Numbered from the stretch's first letter, positions 27,101 through 37,682 are shown. The stretch: 64,000 nucleotides of DNA from Gordius sp. MW1 (GCA_964036665.1 OZ038528.1:16417245-16481244), one strand, 5' to 3'. Made by a program: numbers and translations. Notes: generated from the sequence alone by a model not told the origin.

Positions 27101-29795
27101 GCGGGTTTGTTTGGTAAAAATTTGTTCCAAGTATTTCAGCAACGTGTTCAGCAATATCGTATCCTCCTTGATGCTGCGGGAAAAATTGCTGGAGTCAACG
27201 TCGAACGAACTAAATAAAAAGAATGTGTATAAATGAGATATTTCTAGGTTGATATACCTCATTTTGTTATTTTAACATTTACCGTTGAAAAATTCTCATA
27301 TTACAATAGATCTATAAGAACGCTACATCGTTTTCAAACCTGGTTTCCACTCATATTATCTTAATTTTATATAAATTAAATGTTTGTGTTTGGTGAACCA
27401 CCAAGTAATTACCCAATTTCGTTAAAATTTTATTTTAATTATTTAAAGTCATATTCCCAAAGATTTTATTTTGGCAAACAACCTAGCTTCATCATAACAA
27501 TTGAACTCTTTCACAAAATAGATTAGGACAAAGGGAGGAGATATTAAAGATACTCAATTAAGAAATTCACAAGCAAAAAGGGCAAGAATCTAAGAAATAT
27601 TCTTTCTAAACTTTTTCGAATAATAATCGACGTTAATTTATAACAAATGTTGCACTTGCTTATAACAGAGGGGAAGGCTTACCTCGAAATATTCTGATTG
27701 CACCAATCTTGTAAGAATTGACGAGGAGCGCCAAAATCAAACATTTCAGTGGGGAAGAGGGGAAAGGCTGTGGTTTGCGGCGTAGCGAATTCTTTGCTTT
27801 CTCCTGTCACTTCCATTTTAGCGCTATACTTACGACGCTCTTCTAATAGCGTTTCCCATAATTTTGGGTTTTGTTTTTGCACCTGTAAAGAATGGCAAAA
27901 ATTTTATTTCTAAATTTTTATTTGGAATGTAAAATTTGCTGATGAGAGAATAGAAACGCAACGAAACATTCAAGCACTCGTTTTTCAAAACACTTAAAAA
28001 TTACAAAATAAAGTGGGGTGCATGGGCGTAGCCAAGGAGGGGCGGTTGCCCCCCCTCTAAATCCAAAATTTTTTTACAATTCATTAAAATTATGGTTTAA
28101 AATTTGAAAAAGGGATCATTTGGCCCCTCCTTAAATCATTATTCCCCCCCCCCTCTAATTCCAATGCTGGCTACGCCCATGGGTAGGTGTTTTTTATAAG
28201 AAACGAATGCAGTTACTAACCTCGTAATACAGTATAATGTTCCAAAGCAAGGCGTTTATCGTCTTCTTTTTCCCTTCAAAAATATCTGAGGCGTGGATAC
28301 GACCCAGTGACAGCTTTATTAGTGGTAACAACAAAAATGCAAAAAATATAAAACTATACCATAAAATAACTTGGATAAAAAAGTTCGTTTTCGAAATAAT
28401 ATTATATCGTGGACAAGCAATATACATCAAATAAATGTTTAATTTAAAGGCAAAAAGATATTTTAGTTCATTACTTCAATTTAATAAATTAATCTAAATT
28501 AAAAACAACTGAACTCGGGGGCTTGGTTAATTAATACTTACCCCGTCTTTTTCGAGGGTGTGAATGGCCAAATCGATGTTTTGAATGTAATCCAAAATCC
28601 CAAGGTTATTTCCCGTAGCGTATTTCAGGTGTTCTCCGGTGAGTTGTTCGTACAGAGCTAATATTAAGACACCCGACCGCAAATCCTTGTATATATCGTT
28701 GACCACGTACGGCGGTATATGCTAAAAATGTATTACACATTTATATGAGATACCTGTTGTTATGCATGGGCGTAGCCAGCATTTGAATTAGAGGGGGGGG
28801 GGGGCAAAATGAACCTTTTTTGAAATTTTAGCCATAACTTTAATAAATTTCAGCAAATTTTTGGATTTAGAGGGGAGCAGCCGCGTTATGATATACATTT
28901 CTAATGATTGTTAAGATTTTTTTGTAAGTTTAAGTGGAGCAAAAAATATGTTTTAACTAAAATCATAAAGGAAGATTAAAAAAAAATTAGAAAATGTTGG
29001 TCTAAATCAATAAAAGTTGAGCGTTACAGAGAATCTAATACAAATAAAAGAATTTGATAGACAAAGAAAGTGGATAGAATGGAGACTAAATATATAAACG
29101 AAAACGAGGAACTCACGGGTATTTTTAATGAAATTGCATAAAGAATGCAAAATTGAATTTTGTATATTAAGCAACTAATGAAAGTATCGACCTTTTATTC
29201 TTAGATAGTAAGCCACTAAACTCTTTATTTATAAAGCTGGTAACTTGAAATTTGGTTAGGCAAAAAGTATATACAACTTAGCCTTTTACAAGATGCTCTC
29301 CCAAAATGGTATACTTCACATTGTATTAATTTTAAAATGCACTGCCCATAAACATTGATAAAATATTACATTTAAATCAATTTTTATTTAAAATCATAAG
29401 AAGAGCTTTAATTTGAACATGTTTAAAGAATGAATGTCCACATGATTGTCGAAAATGAAAATGTGAACGATTATTTTATTATCCGAAAAATTTTGCAATC
29501 ATCGATAAACATTTTATGCAATCTCGTTAATATTAAATAGAAAAATTGAATGATACATTTAATTTTACCTTTTTGAGATGCTGGTTAATCCACTGAGTAA
29601 AGGCTTTCTTTGACAGGGCCTCTTGAATGTCTAGAATGTAAAAGAAACGATTTTAACTTTATTTATTAAAGTTGAAGTAATTTATTAATGATTTAACAAT
29701 AGCGTAAAAGCTTTGTTTCAAGGTCTTTGTAGGCCAAATGGTGTCAGAAAGCGCATAGAGTACCTTTTAACAACGGTTTGATTAATTGACCGTAA
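1080..29795 (-). CDS. Giant actin-binding, coiled-coil protein gene (nesprin/spectraplakin-like), whole locus
   Basis: A single minus-strand, multi-exon gene was reconstructed from GT/AG boundaries (seen as CT...AC on the plus strand). Most internal exons are multiples of three and join in phase. In order the protein has a tandem calponin-homology actin-binding domain (exons 29795-26518), many short helical exons typical of spectrin-repeat proteins (26417-18631), low-complexity acidic exons (18556-15326), a giant repeat exon (15054-6328) and further coiled-coil exons (6122-1080). The summed exons give about 20 kb of coding sequence. The start codon exon was not found; the first recognised exon is 29764-29795. 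The junction between 24990-25202 and 24054-24468 is ambiguous in phase. Tandem CH domains followed by spectrin-type helices are known from nesprins, spectraplakins, beta-spectrin and alpha-actinin; the family choice here is inference. The stop is TAA at 1080-1082 after a C-terminus with no membrane segment. Confidence 0.75.
6328..15054 (-). CDS. Giant 8.7-kb exon with 176-residue tandem repeats
   Basis: An uninterrupted exon of 8,727 nt (2,909 codons) lies between an acceptor at about 15055 and a donor GT at 6326-6327. It is open throughout and in phase 0 on both sides. An N-terminal unique part (about 15054-14640) is acidic and Asn/Asp-rich. The middle is a tandem array of a 176-residue unit. 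The C-terminal unique part (about 7240-6328) is Ser/Asn/Thr-rich with predicted helices. Each unit contains a His-rich core (HDYHHKHQSSHAGPKP), a Lys-rich basic segment (NKKHGKKGAKAKQAKE) and an acidic helix (SDEVDRSKLESDNSL). No known catalytic domain is recognised. Composition suggests an extended, mostly disordered spacer with alternating charge, inserted between the two coiled-coil halves of the protein. An internal Met at 14988 is not needed as a start because the frame continues upstream to the splice acceptor. Confidence 0.85.
7240..14640 (-). repeat. Coding tandem array: about 14 copies of a 528-bp unit
   Basis: Copies of the DYHHKHQSSHAGPKP block recur every 528 bp (one copy is 525 bp owing to a 3-nt deletion near 13393). 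I count 14 occurrences: about 12 near-identical units between roughly 7590 and 14210, flanked by one clearly diverged unit at each end. Near-identity at the DNA level, including silent sites, with diverged outer copies is the usual picture for unequal crossing-over or gene conversion in a coding array. Differences between units are mostly single substitutions (for example LGN versus VGN, KKHGKN versus KKHGKK). Confidence 0.9.
15326..15634 (-). CDS. Linker exon of the giant gene
   Basis: An open 309-nt exon with donor GTAAG (complement at 15321-15325) and acceptor at 15635-15636, phase 0 on both sides. It encodes an Asp/Lys/Pro/Ser-rich, probably disordered segment containing IPKSPESPFVKFYHQYPHD near its start. 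It has no Met start, so only splicing explains it. No domain is recognised. Confidence 0.65.
15690..16146. mobile_element. Dispersed short element in an intron, with internal ~130-bp duplication
   Basis: The sequence begins ACTAGCTGACCGACCCGTCT and ends in a CATACATACACACATA microsatellite followed by TTTATATATATAGAT, a head and tail layout typical of short retroposed elements in invertebrates. Inside, a block with TTTTTAAAACTAAAAGGAAT and ACCCCTGGCCGCCCTGGGCA occurs twice (about 15837-15957 and 15970-16098). Class assignment (SINE or truncated non-LTR) is inference. Confidence 0.55.
16280..16570 (-). CDS. Short polar exon of the giant gene
   Basis: A 291-nt phase-0 exon with donor GTATAT (complement just below 16280) and acceptor at 16571-16572. 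It encodes a Ser/Thr/Asn/Pro-rich segment with no recognised domain. It follows the duplicated acidic exons in transcript order and is followed by a long intron carrying the dispersed element at 15690-16146. Confidence 0.6.
16650..18556 (-). CDS. Two paralogous acidic exons of the giant gene
   Basis: Exons 18556-17474 (1,083 nt) and 17393-16650 (744 nt) are both phase 0 and encode visibly related protein. Shared blocks include VVINVTDFM, PEGAIVF or PEGSIVF followed by a short Lys/Glu stretch, EEGTKTDAG, and C-terminal TTKV or TIKV just before the donor. The order of blocks is the same, so one exon is a tandem duplicate of the other. Composition is acidic and Lys/Ser-rich; disorder is likely. 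Function is unknown. Confidence 0.7.
18631..23419 (-). CDS. Coiled-coil / spectrin-repeat-like exons of the giant gene
   Basis: Exons are read at 23419-23232, 23063-22878, 22377-22009, 21663-21568, 21338-21027, 20866-20708, 20514-20380, 20024-19860 and 19701-18631. All but the first are divisible by three and join in phase 0. The 1,071-nt exon at 18631-19701 starts with a long amphipathic helical region (residues such as LLNTDSSLMQLLSTVSG and LLGYLKFQKDHHDIHNM) and then becomes polar. Small exons of 30-120 residues, each with Leu/Trp spacing, are what spectrin-type repeats look like in spliced genes. Short exons at 21568-21663 and 20380-20514 have no Met and were found only by splice sites and open frame. 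Confidence 0.65.
24054..25830 (-). CDS. Exons following the actin-binding domain of the giant gene
   Basis: Exons 25830-25623 (208 nt), 25202-24990 (213 nt) and 24468-24054 (415 nt, or starting at 24425). The first has the Trp-rich helical pattern IWNNLEASWIRLDQIKKAW typical of a spectrin repeat. The second is Ser/Asp-rich (MEDHDLSSRATLTGSRSYDV). The third contains a helical block with two Cys and His-rich SLLLSHHHTPPV. The exon at 24990-25202 joins its upstream neighbour in phase only if the acceptor TTTTAG just above 25202 is used. An upstream ATG at 25242 lies directly after an in-frame TGA, so it could be an internal start. The downstream junction is uncertain. Confidence 0.5.
26280..29795 (-). 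CDS. Tandem calponin-homology (actin-binding) exons at the N-terminus of the giant gene
   Basis: Exons 29795-29764, 29630-29569, 28721-28542, 28313-28221, 27882-27683, 27209-26971, 26615-26518 and 26417-26280 join in phase throughout. CH1 starts with KKAFTQWINQHLKK, continues with NDIYKDLRSGVLILALYEQL, and ends with ASDIFEGKKKTINALLWNII. CH2 starts at FLQDWCNQNI, has AKCMYERVGEKLGLSTLNF, and ends with FDERSIVTYLIHYFQQY. These are the standard landmark blocks of tandem CH actin-binding domains (T-KW-N, DL-DG, I-LLW-II, W, A-LG, DE-S-TY). The CH1-CH2 linker and the centre of CH2 are longer and more diverged than usual, so actin affinity cannot be judged. The initiating exon lies above 29797 and was not identified. 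Confidence 0.8.
28021..28181. mobile_element. MITE with CATGGGCGTAGCCA terminal inverted repeats (copy 1)
   Basis: Starts CATGGGCGTAGCCAAGG and ends TGGCTACGCCCATG, with a G run after the left end and C runs before the right end. It lies in the intron between the giant-gene exons at 27882 and 28221. This is the best intact copy of a family seen about nine times in this window. Confidence 0.8.
28765..28890. mobile_element. MITE of the CATGGGCGTAGCCA family (copy 2, right end degraded)
   Basis: The left end CATGGGCGTAGCCAGC is followed by a G run and AAAATGAACC. The right end has decayed to GCAGCCGCGTTATG. It lies in the intron between the CH1 exons at 28721 and 29569. Confidence 0.65.
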
Positions 29796-29799
29796 CTAA

Positions 29800-32070
29800 A
29801 AAACGGTTTTCAAATGTAACATTTAACATACAACAATTGCATAAATGATAATCAATTATTAAACAAATATAACTTTAAAACATGTTTTAATAGGGCGGAC
29901 CCAAACCTTTCCCCGACCCCAAAATATTTATGCAAATTTTAGTCCGACTCATAGGACTAGAATCAACTTATTCGAATCGTAATCAATTATTAAAACATCG
30001 TTGGAATTAACCACAGCCAAATCAATGATCTTCTTTTATATGCCTCTACTTTTATTTATTCCATCGAAAAAAAATGTAGCATAAAAAGTTATTTGACCCT
30101 GAAATTTAAAAGTCAGATATAATGCAAAATTTAACAAGAGTAGGTATATATATTTTTTTGCCTACACTTATTTTTTTAATGGCTATTGTTAAATTTTTAT
30201 ACACCCTCTTCTAACCAGTATTATGGACCCATTTAAAGCACAATAAATTGTTAAATCATTACTCAATTGTTTATATAAGAAAGTGTTTGTTAACAGCCTC
30301 AAGTAGTGGAAATTAAATAATATTTTAATTTAAACAATCCTATAATTTAAAGAAACACGATTTGGACAAATGATAAAAAAGCCCCAAGCACAAATAATTT
30401 GTATCGCATTTAAAAATTTGTAAATAGTAAATTTCTGGCCTTTTCTTCTATGCTTAATATTAGCTAGTTAGTACTAGTGCTGGAGAAAGAGCTGGATTAT
30501 TACTACAATACCTTTTTTCAATCTATAATTTTTGTCAGGTATGACTAAACCATCCTAAACTAATTCAAAATCAAAATTTATGCGTGCCTTTATTTATCCA
30601 TGATATCAAAATGCCTCAGGCTCTTGTTAAACAGATTATGGAATGGAAGAATTATAAAGAGTACACATGTCAATCAGTAAGTAAGCCTAAACAGCGAGGG
30701 AAATTAAGATTTGTTTCGGGCGCTTGTTTATTGATTTTATTAATCATGCGTTATAGAAAGCGAGTTATTGACTGTGCCTGAAGCACTAAAAGATTTCGGC
30801 TCGAGCTAGGACAAAAATTTATAATTCGGGCTTTGCACCTGGGTGGGGCCTGATGGGTCAGCCCGATCCAAAGCAAGCCCTAGCCACTAATATATTTTTA
30901 AAATTAACACACCTCTATTTAAAAATGGAATGGAAAAGATGTCATAATTTAGTTTTTTAAACATCAGAAGCAGAACCTCTTTCCTGTAAATAAATATTTT
31001 TTGCTCAAATTCGTTAGATAGCACATTTATTTTTAAAAATATATACAAAGTTGCACTTTGAATAAGTCGAATATGATGTTTAAACCAAATTTTTTAATTT
31101 TAAACCGCAAATTTTGGTAATTAACTTATATCTATGGCAAGACAATGTGGATTTTAGATTTATTATTTATGGCAATCATTTTAATTATATAATTATTTGG
31201 TAAAATAAATTTGCAAAGCCGCGAATTAAAAAAGTGTCGGTTCAAAAATTAATAAAAAGCAGGGTCGGACAAAAAAGATGTTGGACTCGCGCCAAACTGG
31301 AACCGCTCAAAGGCAACTTTACAGGGCTCTGCTTTCCACATCTAAAAATACAGATTTGGACCCATATACCTAGCAAACAATCGTAATGATATGCTCGGTG
31401 TTCGTTAACAAAAAAAGTTAAAGGCTCATATAATTAAATTTAACCATTGATTTGAAGGGAAAACATTGTAAGAAATTTTATGGGTAATTAGATCTGCGGT
31501 TGCCAAGAAGACAAGGTAGACATAAATTATTAATTCGATACATCAGCCTCGAGGCTCTACTTCCCTTCGTCGAAAGCAATAAAAATTTTCATTGAGAGCT
31601 GACTGCCACAAAATCTACCACCGCAGCGCCTATTTGTTTACGATTATTAAATGACATCCAACGCTGCTAGCCAGAGCCAAGAAACGAAAATTTTTTATAA
31701 ATGCTCTATATGTATATAAAAATAAATTGGATAGGTGGTCGGGAACTTGTTTACTAGCAAGAGCTCGTGCGATGAAATAGTAAAAATTCCAAGGTCAAAC
31801 CCGACCTACAAACAACTATTAATTCTTGCCCTCCCCCCTCTACTATGACTATAAACCGATCGATATATAGGTATAAATAGTTTGGGGGGGGGGGGGGGTT
31901 GTAAATGGATGACAAATGCCAAATAACGCACAAACCTATGAAAGGCCTGCAAAAAATGCCTAAGATGAGATTATGCCAAAAGGGAATTAAATGGATTTTT
32001 AATTACAAGCTTTAGACAAAATTAATAAGTGCCAACGAATCTCTTTGCACGAAATCAAATAGAAATAAAA
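29800..32070. other. AT-rich stretch without recognised genes
   Basis: This is upstream of the giant gene's first recognised exon and should hold its promoter and first exon(s), but no start exon could be picked with confidence. A 65-codon open frame at 30584-30781 (+) has no recognisable similarity. A G run lies near 31885-31899. Nothing else stands out. Confidence 0.6.
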
Positions 32071-32120
32071 TCCTTATTAATTGCTATGCAATTTATGGGC
32101 TCACTTTCCATTTTCCGAAT

Positions 32121-32210
32121 GTCACGCACCGAACGTGGATGTCACGCACCGAACGTGGATGTCACGCGCCAAACGTGGATGTCACGCACCGAACGTGGAT
32201 GTCACGCACT
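32121..32210. repeat. 20-bp minisatellite (GTCACGCACCGAACGTGGAT)
   Basis: Four full head-to-tail copies start at 32121, 32141, 32161 and 32181, with a partial fifth at 32201. The third copy carries two substitutions. Related single or compound copies occur near 32484 and 32752, each at the head of a larger repeat unit. Confidence 0.95.
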
Positions 32211-32229
32211 TTTAATTTTTGTTATTTGT

Positions 32230-33470
32230 TAATTTAATTTAACCAGTTTTTGGGTTCGAATCCCGGGATTTTTTTTTTCTATTATGATTGTTCCTGTTAC
32301 TACCATTGATAATAAGACTTTTTGGCCGTCCGTTGGGTGCTGACCAATAAAAAAATGACCATTTGGCCAAAGTGTGAAGCGAAATTATTTTTGCGTTTTT
32401 TTTGACTCTTATGATTGTTCTTGTTCCTACCATTGATAATAAGACTTTTTGGCCGTCCGTTAACTGCTGACCAATGGAATCGTGGATGTCACGCACCGAA
32501 CCGAACGTGGATACGCACTTTTAATTTTTGTTAATTTAACCAGTTTTTGGGTTCGAATCTCGGGGTTTTTTTTGAATATTATTATTGTAACTGTGTCCGC
32601 TGGCTACTGACCACTGTAAAAAAATGACCATTTGGCCAAAATGTTAAACGAAATTTTTTTTTGCGTTTTTTTTGCCTCTTATGATTGTTCCTGTTACTAC
32701 CATTGATAATATTTCTTTTTGGCCGTCCGTTGGCTGCTGACCAATGGAATCGTGGATGTCACGCACCGAACCGAACGTGGATGTCACGCACTTTTAATTT
32801 TTGTTATTTGTTAATTTAATTTAACCAGTTTTTGGGTTCGAATCCCGGGGTTTTTTTTGACTATTATGTTTGTTCCTGTTACTACCATTGATAATAAGAC
32901 TTTTTGGCCGTCCGCTGGCTGCTGACCAATGGAAAAAAATGACCATTTGGCCAAAATGTGAATCCAAGTTTATTTTTTCGCTTTTTTCCGCCTATTATGA
33001 TTGTTCATGTTACTACCATTGATAATCTGCCTTTTTGGCCGTCCTCTGGCTACTGACCACTGGAAAAAAATGACCATTGGCCAAAGTATGAAGTAAAATT
33101 TTTTTCCTCGTTTTTTTGGCTAACATTGACTTATAGAGTATCTGTTGGTAGTGACCAATGAAAAAAATGACCATTTGGCCAAAATGTGAATCGAAAATTT
33201 TTTTTCGTTTTTTTTGACTTTTATGATTGTTTCTGTTAATACCATTAATAATATGACTTTTTGGCCGTCCGCTGGCTACTAACCATTGGAAAAAAATGCC
33301 CATTGGCCAAAGTATGAAGTGAAATTTTTTTCCTCGTTTTTTTGGCTAACATTGACTTATAGAGTATCTGTTGGTAGTTACCAATGAAAAAAATGACCAT
33401 TTGGCTTTGACTCTTATGTATTAATAGATTGTCTTTTGGTACTGACCAATGGAACAATTTAGCACATGTA
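32230..33470. repeat. Inverted-orientation copy of the left-edge tandem repeat family
   Basis: Several units contain GACTTTTTGGCCGTCCG, GCTGCTGACCAATGGAA and AAATGACCATTTGGCCAAA, the reverse complement of the units at 1-662. Three units begin with a minisatellite block, CACTTTTAATTTTTGTT and CCAGTTTTTGGGTTCGAATC. The GGTTCGAATCC core matches an RNA polymerase III B-box, but no A-box is seen, so this is not called a tRNA. Confidence 0.8.
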
Positions 33471-34020
33471 AATTTTTTGATATATCTTTATGATACCTGT
33501 GACAGTTTTAGATGCGCGGTCGTAACAGGCAATAGCGGAGCTATTGCATGTCGCTGATAGTTTCGTCGTAAGGATTTTTTTAATTTTTATTATTATTTCC
33601 CATTAATTTCTATGTAAAAAATTTTAATAGTTTCTATGCAATTTTTTATTATAAGCTACAATAGGAATTATCCCAATTAAATTTTTTGATATATCTTTAT
33701 GATACCTGTGACAGTTTTAGATGCGCGGTCGTAACAGGCAATAGCGGAGCTATTGCATGTCGCTGATAGTTTCGTCGTAAGGATTTTTTTAATTTTTATT
33801 ATTATTTCCCATTAATTTCTATGTAAAAATTTTTAATAATTTCTATGCAATTTTTTATTATAAGCTACAATAGGAATATCCCAATTTAATAACATTTTAC
33901 CTTAACCAAAAGTAAGTTTTTAAATTTTATCATTTTTAGATGCGCGTTCGTAACAGGCAATAGCGGAGCTATTGCATATCGCTGGTAATTGTGCCATTTT
34001 TAGATGCGCAGACGTAACAG
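33470..34020. repeat. 208-bp direct duplication with an internal hairpin, plus partial third copy
   Basis: The segment beginning AATTTTTTGATATATCTTTA occurs at about 33471 and 33679. Each copy holds the near-palindrome GCAATAGCGGAGCTATTGC, which can fold into a 7-bp stem. A third, truncated version with the same hairpin lies at about 33938-33975 and a fourth fragment follows. Confidence 0.85.
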
Positions 34021-34583
34021 GACGCCTAAATTAATTACTATTTTTAACAAAGTTTTCCATTATTACTAACCATACTAAATAAAAATTACCTCTGAATTAC
34101 GTAGCGAGTTTTTTATTTTTATATTGATTATACGTTAAACCCCTACCCCTCTATCTTACCCTTCCACCGCTGAGTTGGTATTATTAGGGGGCGGGAGTGG
34201 AGGAGATCATCCCTCAACCCCTTTTTATTATTATTGATTTTTATATGCTTTTGGCAAATTAACGGAGGGAAAGGGGGGATAGTGTGCGCGTTTAGTTTTA
34301 ACGGAGGGAAAGGGGGGGGGGGGGAAGGAGGTAGTTACTCTTCTATTCCCCCTCACTTCAGGCAAATACACTTAGAGCGCCAGCCCCCAAACCCCCATCC
34401 GCCATTGGTCTTTGCTATGAAAAACGTGGCTGATCGTGTCGCTAGTGCTGCCACAACTTCCCTTCACTTTCCCACTTTTTACCACTAAATGACGTCTAAC
34501 TCTATAATTCAGTACACTTTTAAAAAACATTTTATCGTAAAAATATGTTTATCAAAAATGAAATTTAATTGATCAGACAGGGA

Positions 34584-34790
34584 CATGGACGTAGCCAGGT
34601 TTTGGTTTGGGGGGGAGGCGAAACGTTTAAAATTTCAATCAGGGGGGGGGGGGCCAAACCTACAATTTTTAATTTTTACGGGTTTTTTCATTGAAAAATT
34701 TTATTTCGTCATTTAGGGGGGTTTTCTTATTTGAACTAAAGCTCGACCAAGCAAAACCCAGGCAAAACTAGTCCCCCCCCCCCACTAAAT
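34584..34790. mobile_element. MITE of the CATGGGCGTAGCCA family (copy 3, diverged)
   Basis: The left end CATGGACGTAGCCAGG leads into GTTTTGGTTTGGGGGG and a second G run. The right end is poorly conserved, so the boundary is approximate. The region just before it (34180-34350) has unrelated G-rich runs. Confidence 0.55.
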
Positions 34791-35167
34791 GACAAAAAAT
34801 TTCAATAAAGCTTCCTCCAAGAGTTACATTTTAGCCCCTTCACCCTCCTAACCTAAAATGTTTAACCTAATTTCATTTATTAAAAAATAAAAAATAAAGA
34901 TGATATTTATATACTTAACTCATTTATATTTTCCCGCTTCGTCAAATTGTAAATCAAAATAAAATTTTACGTTTTTTTGGCTAACATTGATACCTACCTA
35001 TGCCCGTCAGTCCAATTCTTTTGCCTTTAATACCCCCCTATAGGCATTCTCGCCCCTTCTCACCTTTCTCGCCCATAAATTGCATAGCAAATAAGCTACA
35101 TTTATACGTAGAATAGATGAGTCGTCCCCTCTTCCCTTCCCCCCCCCCTTCCCATCTCCCCCTTCCC

Positions 35168-35325
35168 CGGGGGTCTGGGGGCGGAGCCCCCAGGAGATGG
35201 GGGTTTGGGGGCGTAGCCCCAACGGGGGTACGGGGGACTGGGGGCGGAGCCCCCAGCAGGGGGTTTGGGGGCGAAGCCCCCAAGGGGGTCTGGGGGCGAA
35301 GCCCCCAGTTACGCCCGAAGGGCGT
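35168..35325. repeat. Array of G/C-rich perfect hairpins
   Basis: About four units of roughly 30 bp, each with a palindrome of the type TGGGGGCGGAGCCCCCA, TGGGGGCGTAGCCCCA or TGGGGGCGAAGCCCCCA, are separated by GGGGGTTT or GGGGGTCT. The array ends in TACGCCCGAAGGGCGTA, another palindrome. Open frames on both strands across it are a by-product of GC richness in an AT-rich region. A lone relative lies near 42714-42745. Confidence 0.9.
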
Positions 35326-35329
35326 ATTT

Positions 35330-37680
35330 TCCTTTTAAAACGCCGATTATGCCACGTGTGCGCGCTCATTTATTTATTTCACAATGTCATAGTTTATCAG
35401 CACATTTAATTAAGAAATTTGCCACGGTTACCGATTAGCAATATAATAGAGAAGTTTATTTTCTAACTACTCGAGTTTAAATTGTTGAGAACATGATTTT
35501 TAAGATACGCGATAGGGAATTCAAATAATAATCGTGTATTACTTCGCAACAATTTTCGCAATTTTACCCATCTCGAATATTTCATAAGAAAACGAATGAC
35601 GGTCCAATTTTACCCCGGGATTTGCATGTTATTTAGAATAGTTTATATTTAGAGGCAGTAATTGCAGTTATTATGCTATCAATGCAAATTAAGCGGATAA
35701 AAAATATCGTTAATTGACGAATTCGGTCAAATAAGCTAGGGAGGGGATGACACTTTTAGATAAAAAAAATTAAGGGTGCAATGTAATGCAGCACATCATG
35801 ATGGATTTGACGAATAGCCCGAGGCGGGACACAATCAATAACTTAGAGCCCCGACGTATTAAATCGAAAAATCGCTTATAAATAACATTAGTAGGAGGAG
35901 ACGCTAAAGGAAGGGAAGGGGGCATTCAATGTTTACCCAAATGGAAAATGATAAGATGATGCCTGCATTAGATTGAGGACAGTAGTCGGTAGTTAACAGA
36001 TGTTTAGTGTATATTTTATTTAAAGAGGGGGCTCAATGTAAATTTCGGAATGTATCCGATTTGCGACATGCAATTTTAATTAATTCGTTTCTAATTTGTA
36101 TTCGAGGATGGGATTATTGAATTAAATTTTAATTTTAAAGGACGCCTGAACATCAAAAGCTATCGCCTCAGATGTAACCTCGCCCCCAGGATTCTCATAT
36201 TAAATTACATGGTAACCAAAAATAACCACATTCCCCACCCCATTCCCAGCAACATATCATTTCCCATAGTCGATTCGATACCTATGTATCTATTATGCCC
36301 TATGTAATCAAAGCTAGAGATCTTAAATCTGCAGCTATTGTATCGGGTTATAAAATGTTAATTAACGATCTCACCTATAATAATAGCCACCACAGTAATA
36401 AATGTACATGGAGTAATTATGTGGGAAGCAAAGCACCGCGGGAAAATTATAATTGGATATAACATACTGTGCGTTCTATTACAGGAAATTTGTTAATTCA
36501 TTGTGAATCATGGCATGAGAATAATTATAAAATCAAAGATGAACAATATAAAATTTGAAAAAACGCGCAGCTGTATAAAAAATAGATTTTTTCTCTTTCA
36601 AAAAGCTGTGATATTTCAGGATATACGATACAAAGCCAAGATTTGAGCAAAAAATCTTAATTTTTGAACAAACTAAAACAATGAATCTGCCATGATTTAA
36701 CAAATTCTGCGTAAAAAAACATGCAGAATCGAATTACAATGAAGAATAACTACCTGGTTCATCCATTTTTATGTATTAAGGAATAAAAGAAATCCACGAA
36801 ATATAATCCAAGATGATGAATGATGGATACGTCAATTTAGAACAAATTTTATGGTCTAATCTCGAGGGGAGAGGAGAAGGGTTTATAGTTAGGGCTGTGA
36901 CGCCCGACTTAAATTAATAGCGATATAATTAGAATGTTTTAACTGAGAGCGTGGGGCGATAAATTTCAAAAAATTTAAGAATAAGCCTTAGGTAAATGAC
37001 AGTAAGTGTTTCCAATATTTGGCGGCGTCGCCTTTTTATATTCTACAAAACACAAAAGAGGTAGTGGCGGGAGGGGAGAGGGTTGTTGTTTCATTTTGCG
37101 TTTTATATTGTAAAATAGACGGGCTGCTGTGTTGTGAATGGTATGGAAGTATAAAACAACAACACTGTTTATTACTTACTATGCTTTAAAATGTAGTAAT
37201 ACTCTGAGTCATTCGCGCATTACGTAATTTTAGTAAACGTATAAGATTTTTTATGAAGCCCGATGCGAAATTTTCGTTCGGATTTTTTGCGAGATCACGA
37301 ATTTTTCGTTATTTAGCCGCTAAAATTATGGGAAAAACAATTTTTGTTCAAATAGTTCAATCGTAATGGCTGGTTAGGAGGATAAAGGATCTAATGAAAT
37401 TATCGATTAGGTTTGATATCGCCAAATTAACCTTGATTTTATGATGCAATTTCGCACCAGGTGTAGTAGGCTTGTTTGCCAATATATTTTAAAATATTAT
37501 TTTGACATACGGAAACATGACTAAGGTGAGGTGACATCAAGTGTCAACTGTAAAAATTTCATTATATAAGAATCTTTTATACTTTGGTAGTGGATAAGGA
37601 TATGCACTCAAGCCAGTCAATTAAAGCTTAAATTAACGCTTTAAATTAATGAGAACCAAAAAAGCGCTCCCGTTGATTAA
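35330..37680. other. AT-rich intergenic stretch, nothing recognised
   Basis: No open frame of note, no clear repeat and no splice-linked coding blocks were seen on either strand. Confidence 0.5.
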
Positions 37681-37682
37681 TT

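Noticed and set aside
32243..32270. tRNA gene suggested by GGTTCGAATCCCGGG
   Set aside because: Only the T-arm/B-box-like core is present; no A-box, acceptor stem or anticodon arm can be folded upstream.
35007..35409. Overlapping open frames on both strands rich in Pro, Gly and Ala
   Set aside because: They arise from the GC-rich hairpin array; no conserved content.
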